A stretch of DNA of 64,000 nucleotides, taken from the NCBI GenBank assembly GCA_964575975.1, contig CAZNTU010000004.1:1-64000 (forward strand), given 5' to 3'. A program made the translations under genes and the position numbers. The notes under the pieces were generated by a model. The model saw nothing but the letters and a program-made list of their open reading frames with translations. It searched no databases and had not been told where the DNA came from. The stretch comes from G963674505 sp964575975. GTDB lineage: Bacteria > Desulfobacterota > Desulfobacteria > Desulfobacterales > SKZT01. Positions 50,284-59,184 of the stretch are shown here, one piece after another (within the stretch, counting starts at the first letter, position 1; every line of letters starts with the position of its first letter).

Positions 50284-50320
50284 ATGAAAATCCTGTTGGA
50301 AAGCGGCGCCCCTAACGGCC
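50284..50320 (+). pseudogene. Trace of DUF5615 PIN-like toxin start
   Basis: An ATG 22 bases after the DUF433 stop reads MKILLESGAP, close to the MKILLDEN start of DUF5615 toxins. The similarity ends within ten codons, where the sequence meets the MFS gene. The usual partner of the DUF433 gene has therefore been deleted. Confidence 0.4.
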
Positions 50321-50332
50321 AACAGCTAACGG

Positions 50333-51535
50333 CTAACCGCACAGGTGGATTTTTTTCAAGGACATCGAGCATACAATCAACGAAACGACATTGAACCCCG
50401 CGCTGGCCAGGAAAAAACCGGAATAGCCGGACACCTCCAAAACCGCCCCTCCCAGCACGGGCCCCAAGAAATTTCCCCCTTGCAGAGCCAACATCATCAG
50501 GTTGGCGTTCAATCCCCTGTATTGCGGTTCGGAAATGGAGAACATCAACGCGTTCAGTGACGGATACCCGACTCCCATGCCCAACCCGAATATCGCCGCC
50601 ACGGGATAGATCACGAGGGCGTTTCGTATTTCGTACAGCATGAAAAAGCCGACTGCGCCCACGACGAAAATCGATTTCACGAGGGCGGTTTTTTCGATTC
50701 TGTCGAAGAACGGGCCGCCGAAAAGCCGGATCAGGATCATGACCGTCATCTGGATGGTGAAGAACAGGCCGATGTTGGCGATATTCGTTTCCATGGCGTA
50801 GCCTTTGAGGAGATAGAAAAGCCCCGAAAAATTGATGAAATACATCGCGTTTACCAGGAGGAGGACGAACACGGGTATTCGGCGGGCGTTTCGCGCCATG
50901 CTTTTCAACCGGGTTCCGAGAGAAGTCTCCGAGCTTTCATTTTGCCCGTCGCTTTTCTTCCTGCGTCCAAGCATGACCGCGAAGATCGCCGCCGGTATCA
51001 GAAATACCGTCATGGCGGCATACCCGTGGGCGATGGTGGGGAAAAAGCCCGACATTTCTTCCATCGCGGCCGGGACGATCACATAGGGGAGAAGAATGGA
51101 GACCGAATAGATCGCGAAGGCCCTGCCGCTTTTTCGCGGGGGTATGAAGTCGGTCAGGAGCGTCGTGGCCGATGCGGAAACGAGGAAGAACCCCCCGCCG
51201 TTCAGCGCGCGGACGACGAACACCGGCCAGAACGTCTCGACCTCCACGTAGGAAAGGCAGCAGGCGGCGAGGAGAAATATCCCCGACAGCATGACGATCG
51301 GGGCGTTGGAGGGTTTCAGGAACGGGCTGCCGAACAGGTAGAACGCCATTGCGGAAAGAGGATAGGCGCCGATCAGTATCCCCCGAAGGTGTCCCGGAAC
51401 GCTCAGCGCCTCCAAATACGCGTACAGGTTGTAGAAGATGAAAATGTTGCAGAACGCGAAAAAGGTGGTGAGGCAAAGGCCCGTGAATTCAAGGGTCAGC
51501 AAGCTGTCAGAGTGTTTTTTTATCATGAATTGCAT
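50333..51535 (-). CDS. MFS transporter
   Basis: A 400-residue major facilitator with 12 hydrophobic segments and the loop-2-3 region GAYPLSAMAFYLFGSPFL, then VVRALNGGGFFLVSASATTL and RKSGRAFAIYSVSILLPYVI. The central loop RRKKSDGQNESSETSLGTR separates two six-helix halves. Substrate unknown; sugar or drug efflux are both possible. It lies inside the defence island but shows no functional link. Confidence 0.85.
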   Translation of the reverse strand: MQFMIKKHSDSLLTLEFTGLCLTTFFAFCNIFIFYNLYAYLEALSVPGHLRGILIGAYPLSAMAFYLFGSPFLKPSNAPIVMLSGIFLLAACCLSYVEVETFWPVFVVRALNGGGFFLVSASATTLLTDFIPPRKSGRAFAIYSVSILLPYVIVPAAMEEMSGFFPTIAHGYAAMTVFLIPAAIFAVMLGRRKKSDGQNESSETSLGTRLKSMARNARRIPVFVLLLVNAMYFINFSGLFYLLKGYAMETNIANIGLFFTIQMTVMILIRLFGGPFFDRIEKTALVKSIFVVGAVGFFMLYEIRNALVIYPVAAIFGLGMGVGYPSLNALMFSISEPQYRGLNANLMMLALQGGNFLGPVLGGAVLEVSGYSGFFLASAGFNVVSLIVCSMSLKKIHLCG

Positions 51536-51631
51536 TTAACGGAACTGCGAAATATTAAAACTCCGGAAAATGCCGAATTTACGAGGTGTCCCGACAGCCG
51601 AAATGGGAGCTTGCTCGCTCTTAAATGAAAA

Positions 51632-52306
51632 TCAGCAAAAAACGAGAAAGAGATGGTATATCGTTATCGGACCACCCTCTTCAAGTCGGTCGTGCTTGGA
51701 ACGATAGCAGTGGTCCAAATCCGGAAGTATTACCGTATCCGACCATGTGCCGCCGGGCCGGACCCCGATCGGTTTCGGATCGTTTTCGAACTTGCTCGTG
51801 GCTTTCTGTGCCCAGACACGCGGAGTATCGGATTGAACGTATCCCAGCATGCCTGCCTCGTCGCTTTCCGAAGCGTAGTTTCCCGATAGAAACTCGCCGA
51901 GTCCTTGGGGACCGAAATAGGCGCCCATGGTTGCGTGGGTGTTTTTGCACAGAAGCTTCGCCTCGAAAATATACCGGGGCCTGGGGCCGTGCCGGACCCT
52001 TTCGAATTCCATGTCCAACCGTTGCCGTCTTTTTCCTTTGCGTTCAACCGTGTTGACGGGCTTTTCCACATGCACGGAATAGCGTCCAACCCATCCGGGA
52101 AGCTCTCTGTTTTGAATGATTTCCTCGATTTTTTCGGCCAAGTCCCCTGATATTGCCTCTTCCTCCGACTGCCGGTAATTCAAGGCCTCCAAACGGTCGT
52201 ATCCCCATTTCAACAATTGGAAAACTTGTTTTCGGAAAGCAAGCCTGTATTCTTTTCGGTCGTCGGAAGGCGCGTTCGGTCGCGATATTCGGTTGCTGAC
52301 GGACAT
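51632..52306 (-). CDS. Putative PD-(D/E)xK restriction endonuclease
   Basis: A protein of about 224 residues (ATG at 52306; a TTG at 52327 overlapping the previous stop is an alternative). Motif RLDMEFERVR followed by RPRYIFEAKLLCK gives the Asp and Glu-Ala-Lys spacing of PD-(D/E)xK nucleases. The gene follows the methyltransferase gene directly (within about 20 bp, or overlapping by TTGA if the upstream start is used), so it is most likely the restriction subunit of that system. I recognise no closer family. Confidence 0.65.
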   Translation of the reverse strand: MSVSNRISRPNAPSDDRKEYRLAFRKQVFQLLKWGYDRLEALNYRQSEEEAISGDLAEKIEEIIQNRELPGWVGRYSVHVEKPVNTVERKGKRRQRLDMEFERVRHGPRPRYIFEAKLLCKNTHATMGAYFGPQGLGEFLSGNYASESDEAGMLGYVQSDTPRVWAQKATSKFENDPKPIGVRPGGTWSDTVILPDLDHCYRSKHDRLEEGGPITIYHLFLVFC

Positions 52307-52323
52307 TTGATTGTTTTTCCAAT

Positions 52324-55300
52324 TCAAACCAGTTTTTCGGCGATGAATTCATCCGCGTCGAGCAGTGCCTGACTTTTCAGCCAGTTAAGCCGCTGTATCG
52401 GTTTGAAGAAATATGCGGTCCTGCCTTCGTACAGTTTCAGATTGCGTTCGAAATAAATCCACTGGCCCTGTTTGCGAGTCAGGTTCCGCCCGAGCCTCGC
52501 GAATTCCCGATTTATTTCGGACTCGTCGATCTTGGCGACGCAAACCGGCCTTGCGGGAGGAGGCGTTTCGGGACGATGGATTTTGACCATGGCATAATGA
52601 TCCGAGTAAAAGATCGAAACTTCGTGTTGGTTTCTTGTCGCATGGTCCAAGAAGGCGTCGAGTTCGTCTTTTAGAATCTTCGCGTATTCTTGAAATTCGG
52701 GAAGCGTAGCCGCTCTTTTCGTATCCGGCGGCGATTTTCCTTCGTTCAGTTTCATACGGACGAAAAGCAGGTCTTCGACAAGCCACTTTTCGGAGACTTC
52801 CAAGTTCAATACATCATAAACCAGTTCGTTCAAGCGAGCCAGTAACTTGTCAATGCTTCTTTCCTTTTTTTCCGGCACCGTTTTTCCGACGCCGTTGCAT
52901 TTTTTTCTGTTCGAGTCTTCTTCCACGATTCTGTCGTGCAGGTCGGCCCATTTTTTCAGTTCGTTGTTCGACAAAAGACCGATCGGAATCGGAAGTTTCT
53001 CCAAGTCGTTCTTGTCGGGGCGGTCTCTTTCGATCCCCCAGAACGTCGAGGTCATGAATTGGTGGTAAAGCGCGAAATTCGAATTCAAATAGAGAGTCAG
53101 CGCCTTCAACAAATCGACGTCCGAAGGTTTTCCCGCGATTCCGATTTGCCTTGGAGGCACCACGAGGAATTCTTCGGAGAACACGGCGAACCTTCGGGCC
53201 GCATCGACGACAATGTGCGGAGGTCTGCAGATTTCGAGAGGTTTCATGCCCCCCCTTTTTCTCAGATAGGCTCTTTCGGGTTCTATAATCCTGAATGCCA
53301 TATCGGGAAAAGCAAAAATCCTTCCACAATTTCGAAGGGCGTCCATGTTTAATTCATTTTTGCCAATCATTTCCGGAACGTGTTCGACCGCCTCCCTGGT
53401 GTTTTCCTCGCGTAGTTCCAATCCCGGATGAATTTCCAACCCGCCACATTCGGCGAACTCGGACAAGGAGTGGAATCGCGCTGTCAAGGAATCGAGAAGA
53501 CGTCGGTCCCTGTACGAGCCCCACATGGCGATTTTCCAGGGCAAGCCGCTTCCGGTGGCCGCGTCTTTTCTCGATAACTCCCGAATTTCGCTGGCATCAA
53601 CCGTAACGTTCCACAGCTTTTTCCCTTGCCGGCGATTATCGGGCGTACGGGCAAGTTGGTTCACTACAAAAGGCGCGTAGGACACGATACGCGAAGGCAG
53701 TTCATCGTTTTTGCAATGTGTCGAATAGAAAAAAGCGGCGGCGGGACCTTCCGCGCCTTCGAACAAGAGATGGCGAAGGTTTGCGAAATTCACGACGCAC
53801 CACACGCTCATCCGGCCGAAAAACGCTTTCCGGAAATTTTTCCCCTTGCTTTTTACCAGTGAAAGGGCCGGCATGAGAAGGCCGACCAAACCGTCTGCGG
53901 AAAGATATTCCGCGACCTTCCAGGCAAATGCCTCCGCAATTTGTTTTTCTCCGACAGGAAACCGCTTTCGGTTGTTTTCCAGCCATTGCAAAGCAGATTG
54001 ATCGCTTTTTTCCGCGCTGTTTTCAGATAGTTTCTTCCATGGGGGATTTCCGACGACCCAGTCGAAACCCGTTACGGGTTTTTTTTCGCGAAAATCCGAT
54101 TCTGGCTTGAAAAAACCATTTTCGCAATGGAAAATATTGCGGTTTCTCAGAGCGGGCAGCTTGAAATCCTTGTAGCAAGATTTTTCGAGATCGGGAGGAT
54201 CGACGTAATCCAGAAGCGTCAGCGTCAGGCTCAACTCCGTGACCCCGCAGGCGTCCTCGTCGGTGTCCATGCCATAGATATGAGCTGTCAGGAGGTCCCG
54301 CAATTCGGACGGACGCGGAATGTTTTTCGAATTTTCCGCCAGCTCCTTTTCGATCATCAGCCGATAGCTTTGCACTAAAAAAGCGCCGGACCCGCACGCC
54401 GGGTCGAAAACCTTCATTCCCTTTCGCAAGGGGCGTTTCGAGTCGAGTTCGTCGAGAATGAAATTTACCAGATGAACGGGAGTGTAATAGGCTCCCTGAC
54501 GCCGTCCTCTTCCTTCGGCGTGAAGAAATTGCTGGTAGACGACGGAAAGTGTTTCGATCGGGATATGTTCGAAATCATAGGCCTTGAAGTCGAGATGCAT
54601 CTGGCGGGTCTGCGGATCGTCCCCGAGAAAGTTTGATGACGTCGCCCGAATATGCCGGAGTCCCGGGGCGTTTTCCCCCTTTCGGGGTATTGGAAACAAC
54701 GAGCCGTTGAGCCAGCCCTCAAGTTTCTCGACGATACCGTGAAAGCCTTCCAATGTGGCATCTCGTCCGAAAACGGCCTTGGGCTCGATTCCCCATTGTT
54801 CGAATTTTCGATCGGAAAGAATGCTTCTGTCCCTAAGATAATAGAGGTACACGTATTTGCCGATCAATGCATGGGCCGTATGTCGGGTCAAACCGTTTTT
54901 TTCGAGGCGTTCTCCGAGTTTTTGGAAGGTGCGGAGCAGAATTCGATCGACTCTTGTTGCCGACGAAACCTCCGTTCCCCATTTTTCCCATACGGCGCCA
55001 ACGTCGATGGCGCTGGCCTTGAATTCGGAAAGCTTTCCGAGAACTTCGTTCGTTGTTTTCGAAATTCTAAGGATAGCTTGGGATTCGCTTTCTCCCGATT
55101 TCGTTCCGTATTTGAAACCCGGATAAAGGCGGAAAGCCTTTGGAGTCGATACGATCATGAAAGGAACGACATTCTGGTTCCAGACCAGTTTGTGCAGTTT
55201 TGCCGCTCCCTCTTCGGAATCGGCCTCGCATAGATAGACGACGGGAATTGCGGCTTCGCTTTCCTTTCCGCCCAAGGTGTAAACACCGCGCAGGGCGCAC

Positions 55301-55419
55301 TCTCTCTCGGCTTTCCGGAGGATATGGGAATAACTCGGATTCCTGTGGAAATCCGGCTTTCCCAAAAAAAACGGCGATTCCGCATAGCCAAGTATTTCCG
55401 TCAAGTCGGTCAAATCCAT
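52324..55419 (-). CDS. Type II-like N6-adenine DNA methyltransferase (Eco57I-like)
   Basis: A 1031-residue methyltransferase. Motif I is KVFDPACGSGAFLVQSYRL (SAM site), preceded by RRQGAYYTPVHLVNFILDEL. The catalytic motif IV is WVVGNPPWKKLSENS. Large N-terminal and C-terminal regions (including PRQIGIAGKPSDVDLLKALT and STFWGIERDRPD) resemble Eco57I/BREX-type adenine methyltransferases with target recognition. The start at ATG 55419 is chosen over an upstream TTG. It pairs with the adjacent putative nuclease. It might restrict phage DNA by itself if fused activities exist, but no nuclease motif is evident in this chain. Confidence 0.85.
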   Translation of the reverse strand: MDLTDLTEILGYAESPFFLGKPDFHRNPSYSHILRKAERECALRGVYTLGGKESEAAIPVVYLCEADSEEGAAKLHKLVWNQNVVPFMIVSTPKAFRLYPGFKYGTKSGESESQAILRISKTTNEVLGKLSEFKASAIDVGAVWEKWGTEVSSATRVDRILLRTFQKLGERLEKNGLTRHTAHALIGKYVYLYYLRDRSILSDRKFEQWGIEPKAVFGRDATLEGFHGIVEKLEGWLNGSLFPIPRKGENAPGLRHIRATSSNFLGDDPQTRQMHLDFKAYDFEHIPIETLSVVYQQFLHAEGRGRRQGAYYTPVHLVNFILDELDSKRPLRKGMKVFDPACGSGAFLVQSYRLMIEKELAENSKNIPRPSELRDLLTAHIYGMDTDEDACGVTELSLTLTLLDYVDPPDLEKSCYKDFKLPALRNRNIFHCENGFFKPESDFREKKPVTGFDWVVGNPPWKKLSENSAEKSDQSALQWLENNRKRFPVGEKQIAEAFAWKVAEYLSADGLVGLLMPALSLVKSKGKNFRKAFFGRMSVWCVVNFANLRHLLFEGAEGPAAAFFYSTHCKNDELPSRIVSYAPFVVNQLARTPDNRRQGKKLWNVTVDASEIRELSRKDAATGSGLPWKIAMWGSYRDRRLLDSLTARFHSLSEFAECGGLEIHPGLELREENTREAVEHVPEMIGKNELNMDALRNCGRIFAFPDMAFRIIEPERAYLRKRGGMKPLEICRPPHIVVDAARRFAVFSEEFLVVPPRQIGIAGKPSDVDLLKALTLYLNSNFALYHQFMTSTFWGIERDRPDKNDLEKLPIPIGLLSNNELKKWADLHDRIVEEDSNRKKCNGVGKTVPEKKERSIDKLLARLNELVYDVLNLEVSEKWLVEDLLFVRMKLNEGKSPPDTKRAATLPEFQEYAKILKDELDAFLDHATRNQHEVSIFYSDHYAMVKIHRPETPPPARPVCVAKIDESEINREFARLGRNLTRKQGQWIYFERNLKLYEGRTAYFFKPIQRLNWLKSQALLDADEFIAEKLV

Positions 55420-55628
55420 AGATCGTCTCTTCAACAACTGATCGCGCCGTAAACGGCCAATTATCCGAAAATCTCCGATGGTCCATTGGGCATTATATGG
55501 AAACAATTTGCCTAAGGCAACCTAATTGAACTAAGTCGTCGGACAAAGGCCACTTGACCAGCATTCATAGCGTCTGTAAAGATTTATAAATCGACTTATC
55601 CAAAACAATTCATCAAGGGAGGAAAAAA

Positions 55629-55958
55629 ATGAGAATGCTCAGAGAATGGTTTCCCGAGTTCGCGGAGGAATTGGACAAGATGGACGCGTTGTACAAGGAA
55701 AAGCGCACCATCGACGAAAAGACTTACCAGTTCATTTGTTTTGCGCTTTCGATCAAGAATCGTTCGAAACCCTGCCTTTTGAAGCATTTTTTCGGGGCGC
55801 TGGAAGCCGGGGCGACGGTGAAGGAACTGGCGTACATCATGGCGCTGACTTTCCGGGAGAGCGCCGGGGGGGACGATTGCTGGACCCACGACGCGCTGGG
55901 CGACTACAAACGGATGATCGCCGACGGCTTGAGCAGCAAGAAGTGTTGCGAATCCTGA
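55629..55958 (+). CDS. Carboxymuconolactone decarboxylase-family (AhpD-like) protein
   Basis: A 109-residue helical protein: EELDKMDALYKEKRTIDEKT, FICFALSIKNRSKPCLLKHF, ALEAGATVKELAYIMALTFR. The CMD/AhpD fold is evident, with a Cys in KPCLLKHF but no CxxC pair, so peroxidatic activity is doubtful. The ribosome binding site is GGGAGG. No functional neighbour. Confidence 0.8.
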   Translation: MRMLREWFPEFAEELDKMDALYKEKRTIDEKTYQFICFALSIKNRSKPCLLKHFFGALEAGATVKELAYIMALTFRESAGGDDCWTHDALGDYKRMIADGLSSKKCCES

Positions 55959-56188
55959 ACTTGTCAAAGGTTTTGCCGGCCTTTAATCGTTGACAGACAA
56001 CGGACTTTTCGGCATAGATAAACGCTGAACCGGGGATGTTTCGGGCTTTTTCGAATCGAAACGGAACATTTTCGAGGGCCGACGCCCGGTTTTCAGTCGC
56101 GAAATCGCTATTTTACCGGTCCGGGAGGGGAAAAGCCCGAAAGGACCCCTTGGCAAAAAAATAAAGCAGCGAAAGGAGAAAGTATCGA

Positions 56189-56950
56189 ATGAGGAAACTG
56201 TTTGCTCTGTTGTTCGTCGCGTCTCTTGCCCTGGCTCTTTTCTCCGCCGGACCGGCTTCGGCGGAAAAGGAGTACATCAACGGCATCGACGCCAATTTCC
56301 CGCCGTTCGCCTACGTGGACGAAACCGGCAAGCCGGCCGGGTTCGATGTGGACGCGGTCAACTGGATGGCAGAGAAGCTCGGTTTCAAGGTCAGGCACCA
56401 GCCCATGGACTGGGCCGGGATTGTGGCCAGTCTGCAGGCCAAGAAGATCGATCTGATCGCCTCCGGCCTATCGGTCACCGAGGAGCGCGCGGAAAAAATC
56501 GACTACACGATTCCGTACTGGGTCATCAAGCAGGTCATGGTGGTCAAGAAGGACAGCAACCTGACCGTGGACGAGATCAAGACCGGCGGAAAAACCCTGG
56601 GCGTGCAGAGCGGCACTTCCGAAGCCACGTGGCTGAAGGAGCAGATCGGCAAGGACGGAGTCAACTACACGCTTCGCATGTACGATTCGGCCCCGATGGC
56701 CGTCGAGGACGTGATCAACGGCAGGATCGACGCCGCCGCCATGGACGACGCCCCGGCCGCCGACGCCGCCGGCAAGAAACCCGTCAAGATCATAGGAACC
56801 TTCGGAATGGAGCCGGAAAACTTCGCGTACGGGGTCAACAAGGAAGACAAGGAGCTCAAGGAATTGCTGAACAAGGGCCTGCAAATGCTCATGGCCGACC
56901 CGTACTGGAACGAACTGATCGAAAAATACAATCCGGGCGAAGAACATTGA
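56189..56950 (+). CDS. ABC transporter periplasmic substrate-binding protein (polar amino acid)
   Basis: A 253-residue secreted protein. The signal peptide is KLFALLFVASLALALFSAG, cleaved at about PASA. The mature protein has GIDANFPPFAYVDETGKPAG, WMAEKLGFKVRHQPMDWAGI and SVTEERAEKIDYTIPYW, typical of family 3 amino-acid binding proteins. It heads an operon of two permeases and an ATPase. The hairpin after the stop probably keeps the binding protein more abundant than the membrane genes. Confidence 0.92.
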   Translation: MRKLFALLFVASLALALFSAGPASAEKEYINGIDANFPPFAYVDETGKPAGFDVDAVNWMAEKLGFKVRHQPMDWAGIVASLQAKKIDLIASGLSVTEERAEKIDYTIPYWVIKQVMVVKKDSNLTVDEIKTGGKTLGVQSGTSEATWLKEQIGKDGVNYTLRMYDSAPMAVEDVINGRIDAAAMDDAPAADAAGKKPVKIIGTFGMEPENFAYGVNKEDKELKELLNKGLQMLMADPYWNELIEKYNPGEEH

Positions 56951-56978
56951 TTCGCGCTGCCGGGAACCTATGAAGACA

Positions 56979-57009
56979 AAACCCGGAGGATTATCCATCC
57001 TCCGGGTTT
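56979..57009 (+). terminator. Intra-operon hairpin after the binding-protein gene
   Basis: AAACCCGGAGGA (56979-56990) pairs perfectly over 12 bp with TCCTCCGGGTTT (56998-57009), loop of seven. No strong T-run follows, so it is better seen as an attenuator or 3'-end stabiliser than a full terminator. Confidence 0.75.
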
Positions 57010-57015
57010 AATCGC

Positions 57016-57729
57016 ATGCGGGACACTGCCATGATGGAATCCATAACCGCCGTAATCGACGCTCTGCCCTACATATTGAAAGGCGCCGGAGTGACCGCCG
57101 GAATCGTTATCGGCGCCATGGGCCTGGGGCTGGTCGCCGGGATTCCCATGGCCGCCGCTCAAGTGTACGGAAACCGGCCCGTCCGGTTCCTGGTCGGGGT
57201 CTACGTGTGGTTCTTTCGGGGCGTGCCGGTGCTTGTCCTCCTGTTTCTGATCTATTTCGGCGTGTTCGGTTTCATCGAAACGCAGGCCAGGAATCTTTTC
57301 GACACCAGAATAAACCTGAGCCCCTTCATAGCGGCCTGCCTCGTGATGGGGATGACCAGCGCGGCGTACCAGTCGCAGATTTTCAGGGGCGCGATCCAGG
57401 CGCTTCCGCAAGGACAGCTCAAAGCGGCAAGCGCGCTCGGCATGAGCGATTCCATGGCGATCCGAACCATAATCCTGCCCCAGGCGCTTAGAATCGCGAT
57501 TCCCGCATGGTCCAACGAGTTTTCCATCGTGCTGAAGGATTCCGCCGTCGCCTTCGTTCTAGGAACCACCGAAATCATGGCCCGGACCCATTTCGTGGCC
57601 TCCCGGACCTATCAGCATCTTCCACTCTACTTGCTGGCGGGGGGGCTGTACTTCGTTTTGACCTGGATGGGCGTGAAGGCGCTTTTGAAACTGGAGCGGA
57701 AAGTCAGAATCCCCGGATATTCCCATTGA
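57016..57729 (+). CDS. ABC transporter permease (amino acid)
   Basis: A 237-residue HisMQ-type permease with about five membrane helices. The conserved loop FFRGVPVLVLLFLIYFG and the coupling region QALPQGQLKAASALGMSDSM are present, with FRGAIQALPQGQ being the EAA-like motif. The ATG at 57016 is close to the hairpin; 57031 is an alternative start. It partners with the permease at 58512. Confidence 0.9.
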   Translation: MRDTAMMESITAVIDALPYILKGAGVTAGIVIGAMGLGLVAGIPMAAAQVYGNRPVRFLVGVYVWFFRGVPVLVLLFLIYFGVFGFIETQARNLFDTRINLSPFIAACLVMGMTSAAYQSQIFRGAIQALPQGQLKAASALGMSDSMAIRTIILPQALRIAIPAWSNEFSIVLKDSAVAFVLGTTEIMARTHFVASRTYQHLPLYLLAGGLYFVLTWMGVKALLKLERKVRIPGYSH

Positions 57730-57740
57730 GGAAAATCGAA

Positions 57741-58505
57741 ATGGAAGAAAACCCGCACCCCGTGCTTCGAATCCAGGGAATTCGCAAAATCCTGGGCGGA
57801 AAGAAAATCCTCGACGACATCTCCCTCACGGTGGACAAGGGCGAACTCAAGCTTCTCATCGGACCGTCCGGAGGCGGTAAAAGCACCCTTCTCCAGTGCA
57901 TCAACTTTCTTCTTCCGCCGGACGAAGGGGAAATCTATCTCGAGGGCGAGCAGGTCCACTATCACAAAAAGGCCGAGCTTTACCGCTTCCGCAGGCAGGT
58001 GGGCATGATTTTCCAGGACTTCAATCTGTTCGACCACTTGACGGCCAAGGACAACGTGTCCATCGCTCTCAGGAAGGTGAAGAAAATGTCCAAGGCGGAA
58101 GCCGGGGACAGGGCGCTTCACGAACTGGAGCGCGTGGGGCTTTCCGACAAGACGGACCTCTATCCAGCGGAACTGTCCGGGGGACAGAAGCAAAGGGTCA
58201 GCATAGCGAGAGCGCTCGCCATGGATCCGAAGGCGATCTTGCTGGACGAGCCCACGTCGGCGCTGGACCCTGAGTTGATCGGGGAGGTGCTCCGGGTGAT
58301 CGTCGATCTCGCCCGCTCCGGCATGACCATGATTATGGCAACGCACCAGATAGGATACGTGAAGTCTCTCACGGACGAGATTCTTTTCATGGAGAAGGGG
58401 AAAATTATAGAACGGGGGCATCCCGACGAGTTGCTCGCGGCCGGTACGGAGACTCGCTGCAAGGGCTTTTGCGCGATGCTGAACGACTTGATCGGAGATT
58501 CATGA
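57741..58505 (+). CDS. ABC transporter ATP-binding protein (amino acid)
   Basis: A 254-residue GlnQ/HisP-like ATPase. Walker A GPSGGGKSTLLQ, Q-loop FQDFNLFDHL, signature ELSGGQKQRVSIARAL, Walker B AILLDEPTSALDP and switch His MATHQIGYV are all present. It starts 11 bp after the first permease and drives the heterodimeric permease pair. Confidence 0.95.
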   Translation: MEENPHPVLRIQGIRKILGGKKILDDISLTVDKGELKLLIGPSGGGKSTLLQCINFLLPPDEGEIYLEGEQVHYHKKAELYRFRRQVGMIFQDFNLFDHLTAKDNVSIALRKVKKMSKAEAGDRALHELERVGLSDKTDLYPAELSGGQKQRVSIARALAMDPKAILLDEPTSALDPELIGEVLRVIVDLARSGMTMIMATHQIGYVKSLTDEILFMEKGKIIERGHPDELLAAGTETRCKGFCAMLNDLIGDS

Positions 58506-58511
58506 AAAGTC

Positions 58512-59180
58512 ATGGATTGGGAATTCTACACGAAACATCTCATCCCTGCCCTGAACGAAGGACTTCGGACGAGCCTGCTTCTGATCGTTCCGTCGGCGAC
58601 CGGGGGGCTTCTTCTGGGAATTCTGACCGGGACGGTCCGCGCGTTCGCTCCTCCCTGGCTGAAACGTATCGGAGACGGCTACGCCGCCCTGTTTCGCGGA
58701 ACGCCTCTTGTGGTTCAGCTTTTGATTCTGTACTACGGCCTGCCCAACCTGGGAATCTACCTGTCGCCCTACGTGGCGGCGATCACCGGGTTCATCCTGT
58801 GCTCTGGGGCGTATCAGTCGGAATATATCCGGGGCGGCTTGATGTCCATCAGGCGGGGGCAAATCCTGGCGGCCAAGTCCCTGGGGTTTTCCTCCGTAGG
58901 GACGATTTTCTGGATCGTCCTGCCGCAGGCGATCCGGCGGTCCTTGCCCGGATGCGGAAACGAAATCGTTTATTTGATCAAGTACTCCTCTTTGGCCTAT
59001 ATCGTCACCTGCATCGAAATCACGGGACATGCGAGGGATATCGCCACGACCTATTTTCGTTTCAACGAGGCGTTTTTCGCGGCTGGGCTTTATTATCTCG
59101 CCCTCGTCTCCCTGGCGACCATCGTTTTGAACTGGCTCGAGAACAAGTTCTACGTTCCGGGCTTTGGACGGCAGAAATAA
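58512..59180 (+). CDS. ABC transporter permease (amino acid), second subunit
   Basis: A 222-residue HisMQ-type permease with RGTPLVVQLLILYYGLPNLG, EYIRGGLMSIRRGQILAAKS and LPQAIRRSLPGCGNEIVYLI. It is 6 bp downstream of the ATPase gene. Together the four genes make a complete importer; exact amino acid unknown. Confidence 0.92.
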   Translation: MDWEFYTKHLIPALNEGLRTSLLLIVPSATGGLLLGILTGTVRAFAPPWLKRIGDGYAALFRGTPLVVQLLILYYGLPNLGIYLSPYVAAITGFILCSGAYQSEYIRGGLMSIRRGQILAAKSLGFSSVGTIFWIVLPQAIRRSLPGCGNEIVYLIKYSSLAYIVTCIEITGHARDIATTYFRFNEAFFAAGLYYLALVSLATIVLNWLENKFYVPGFGRQK

Positions 59181-59184
59181 AAAC

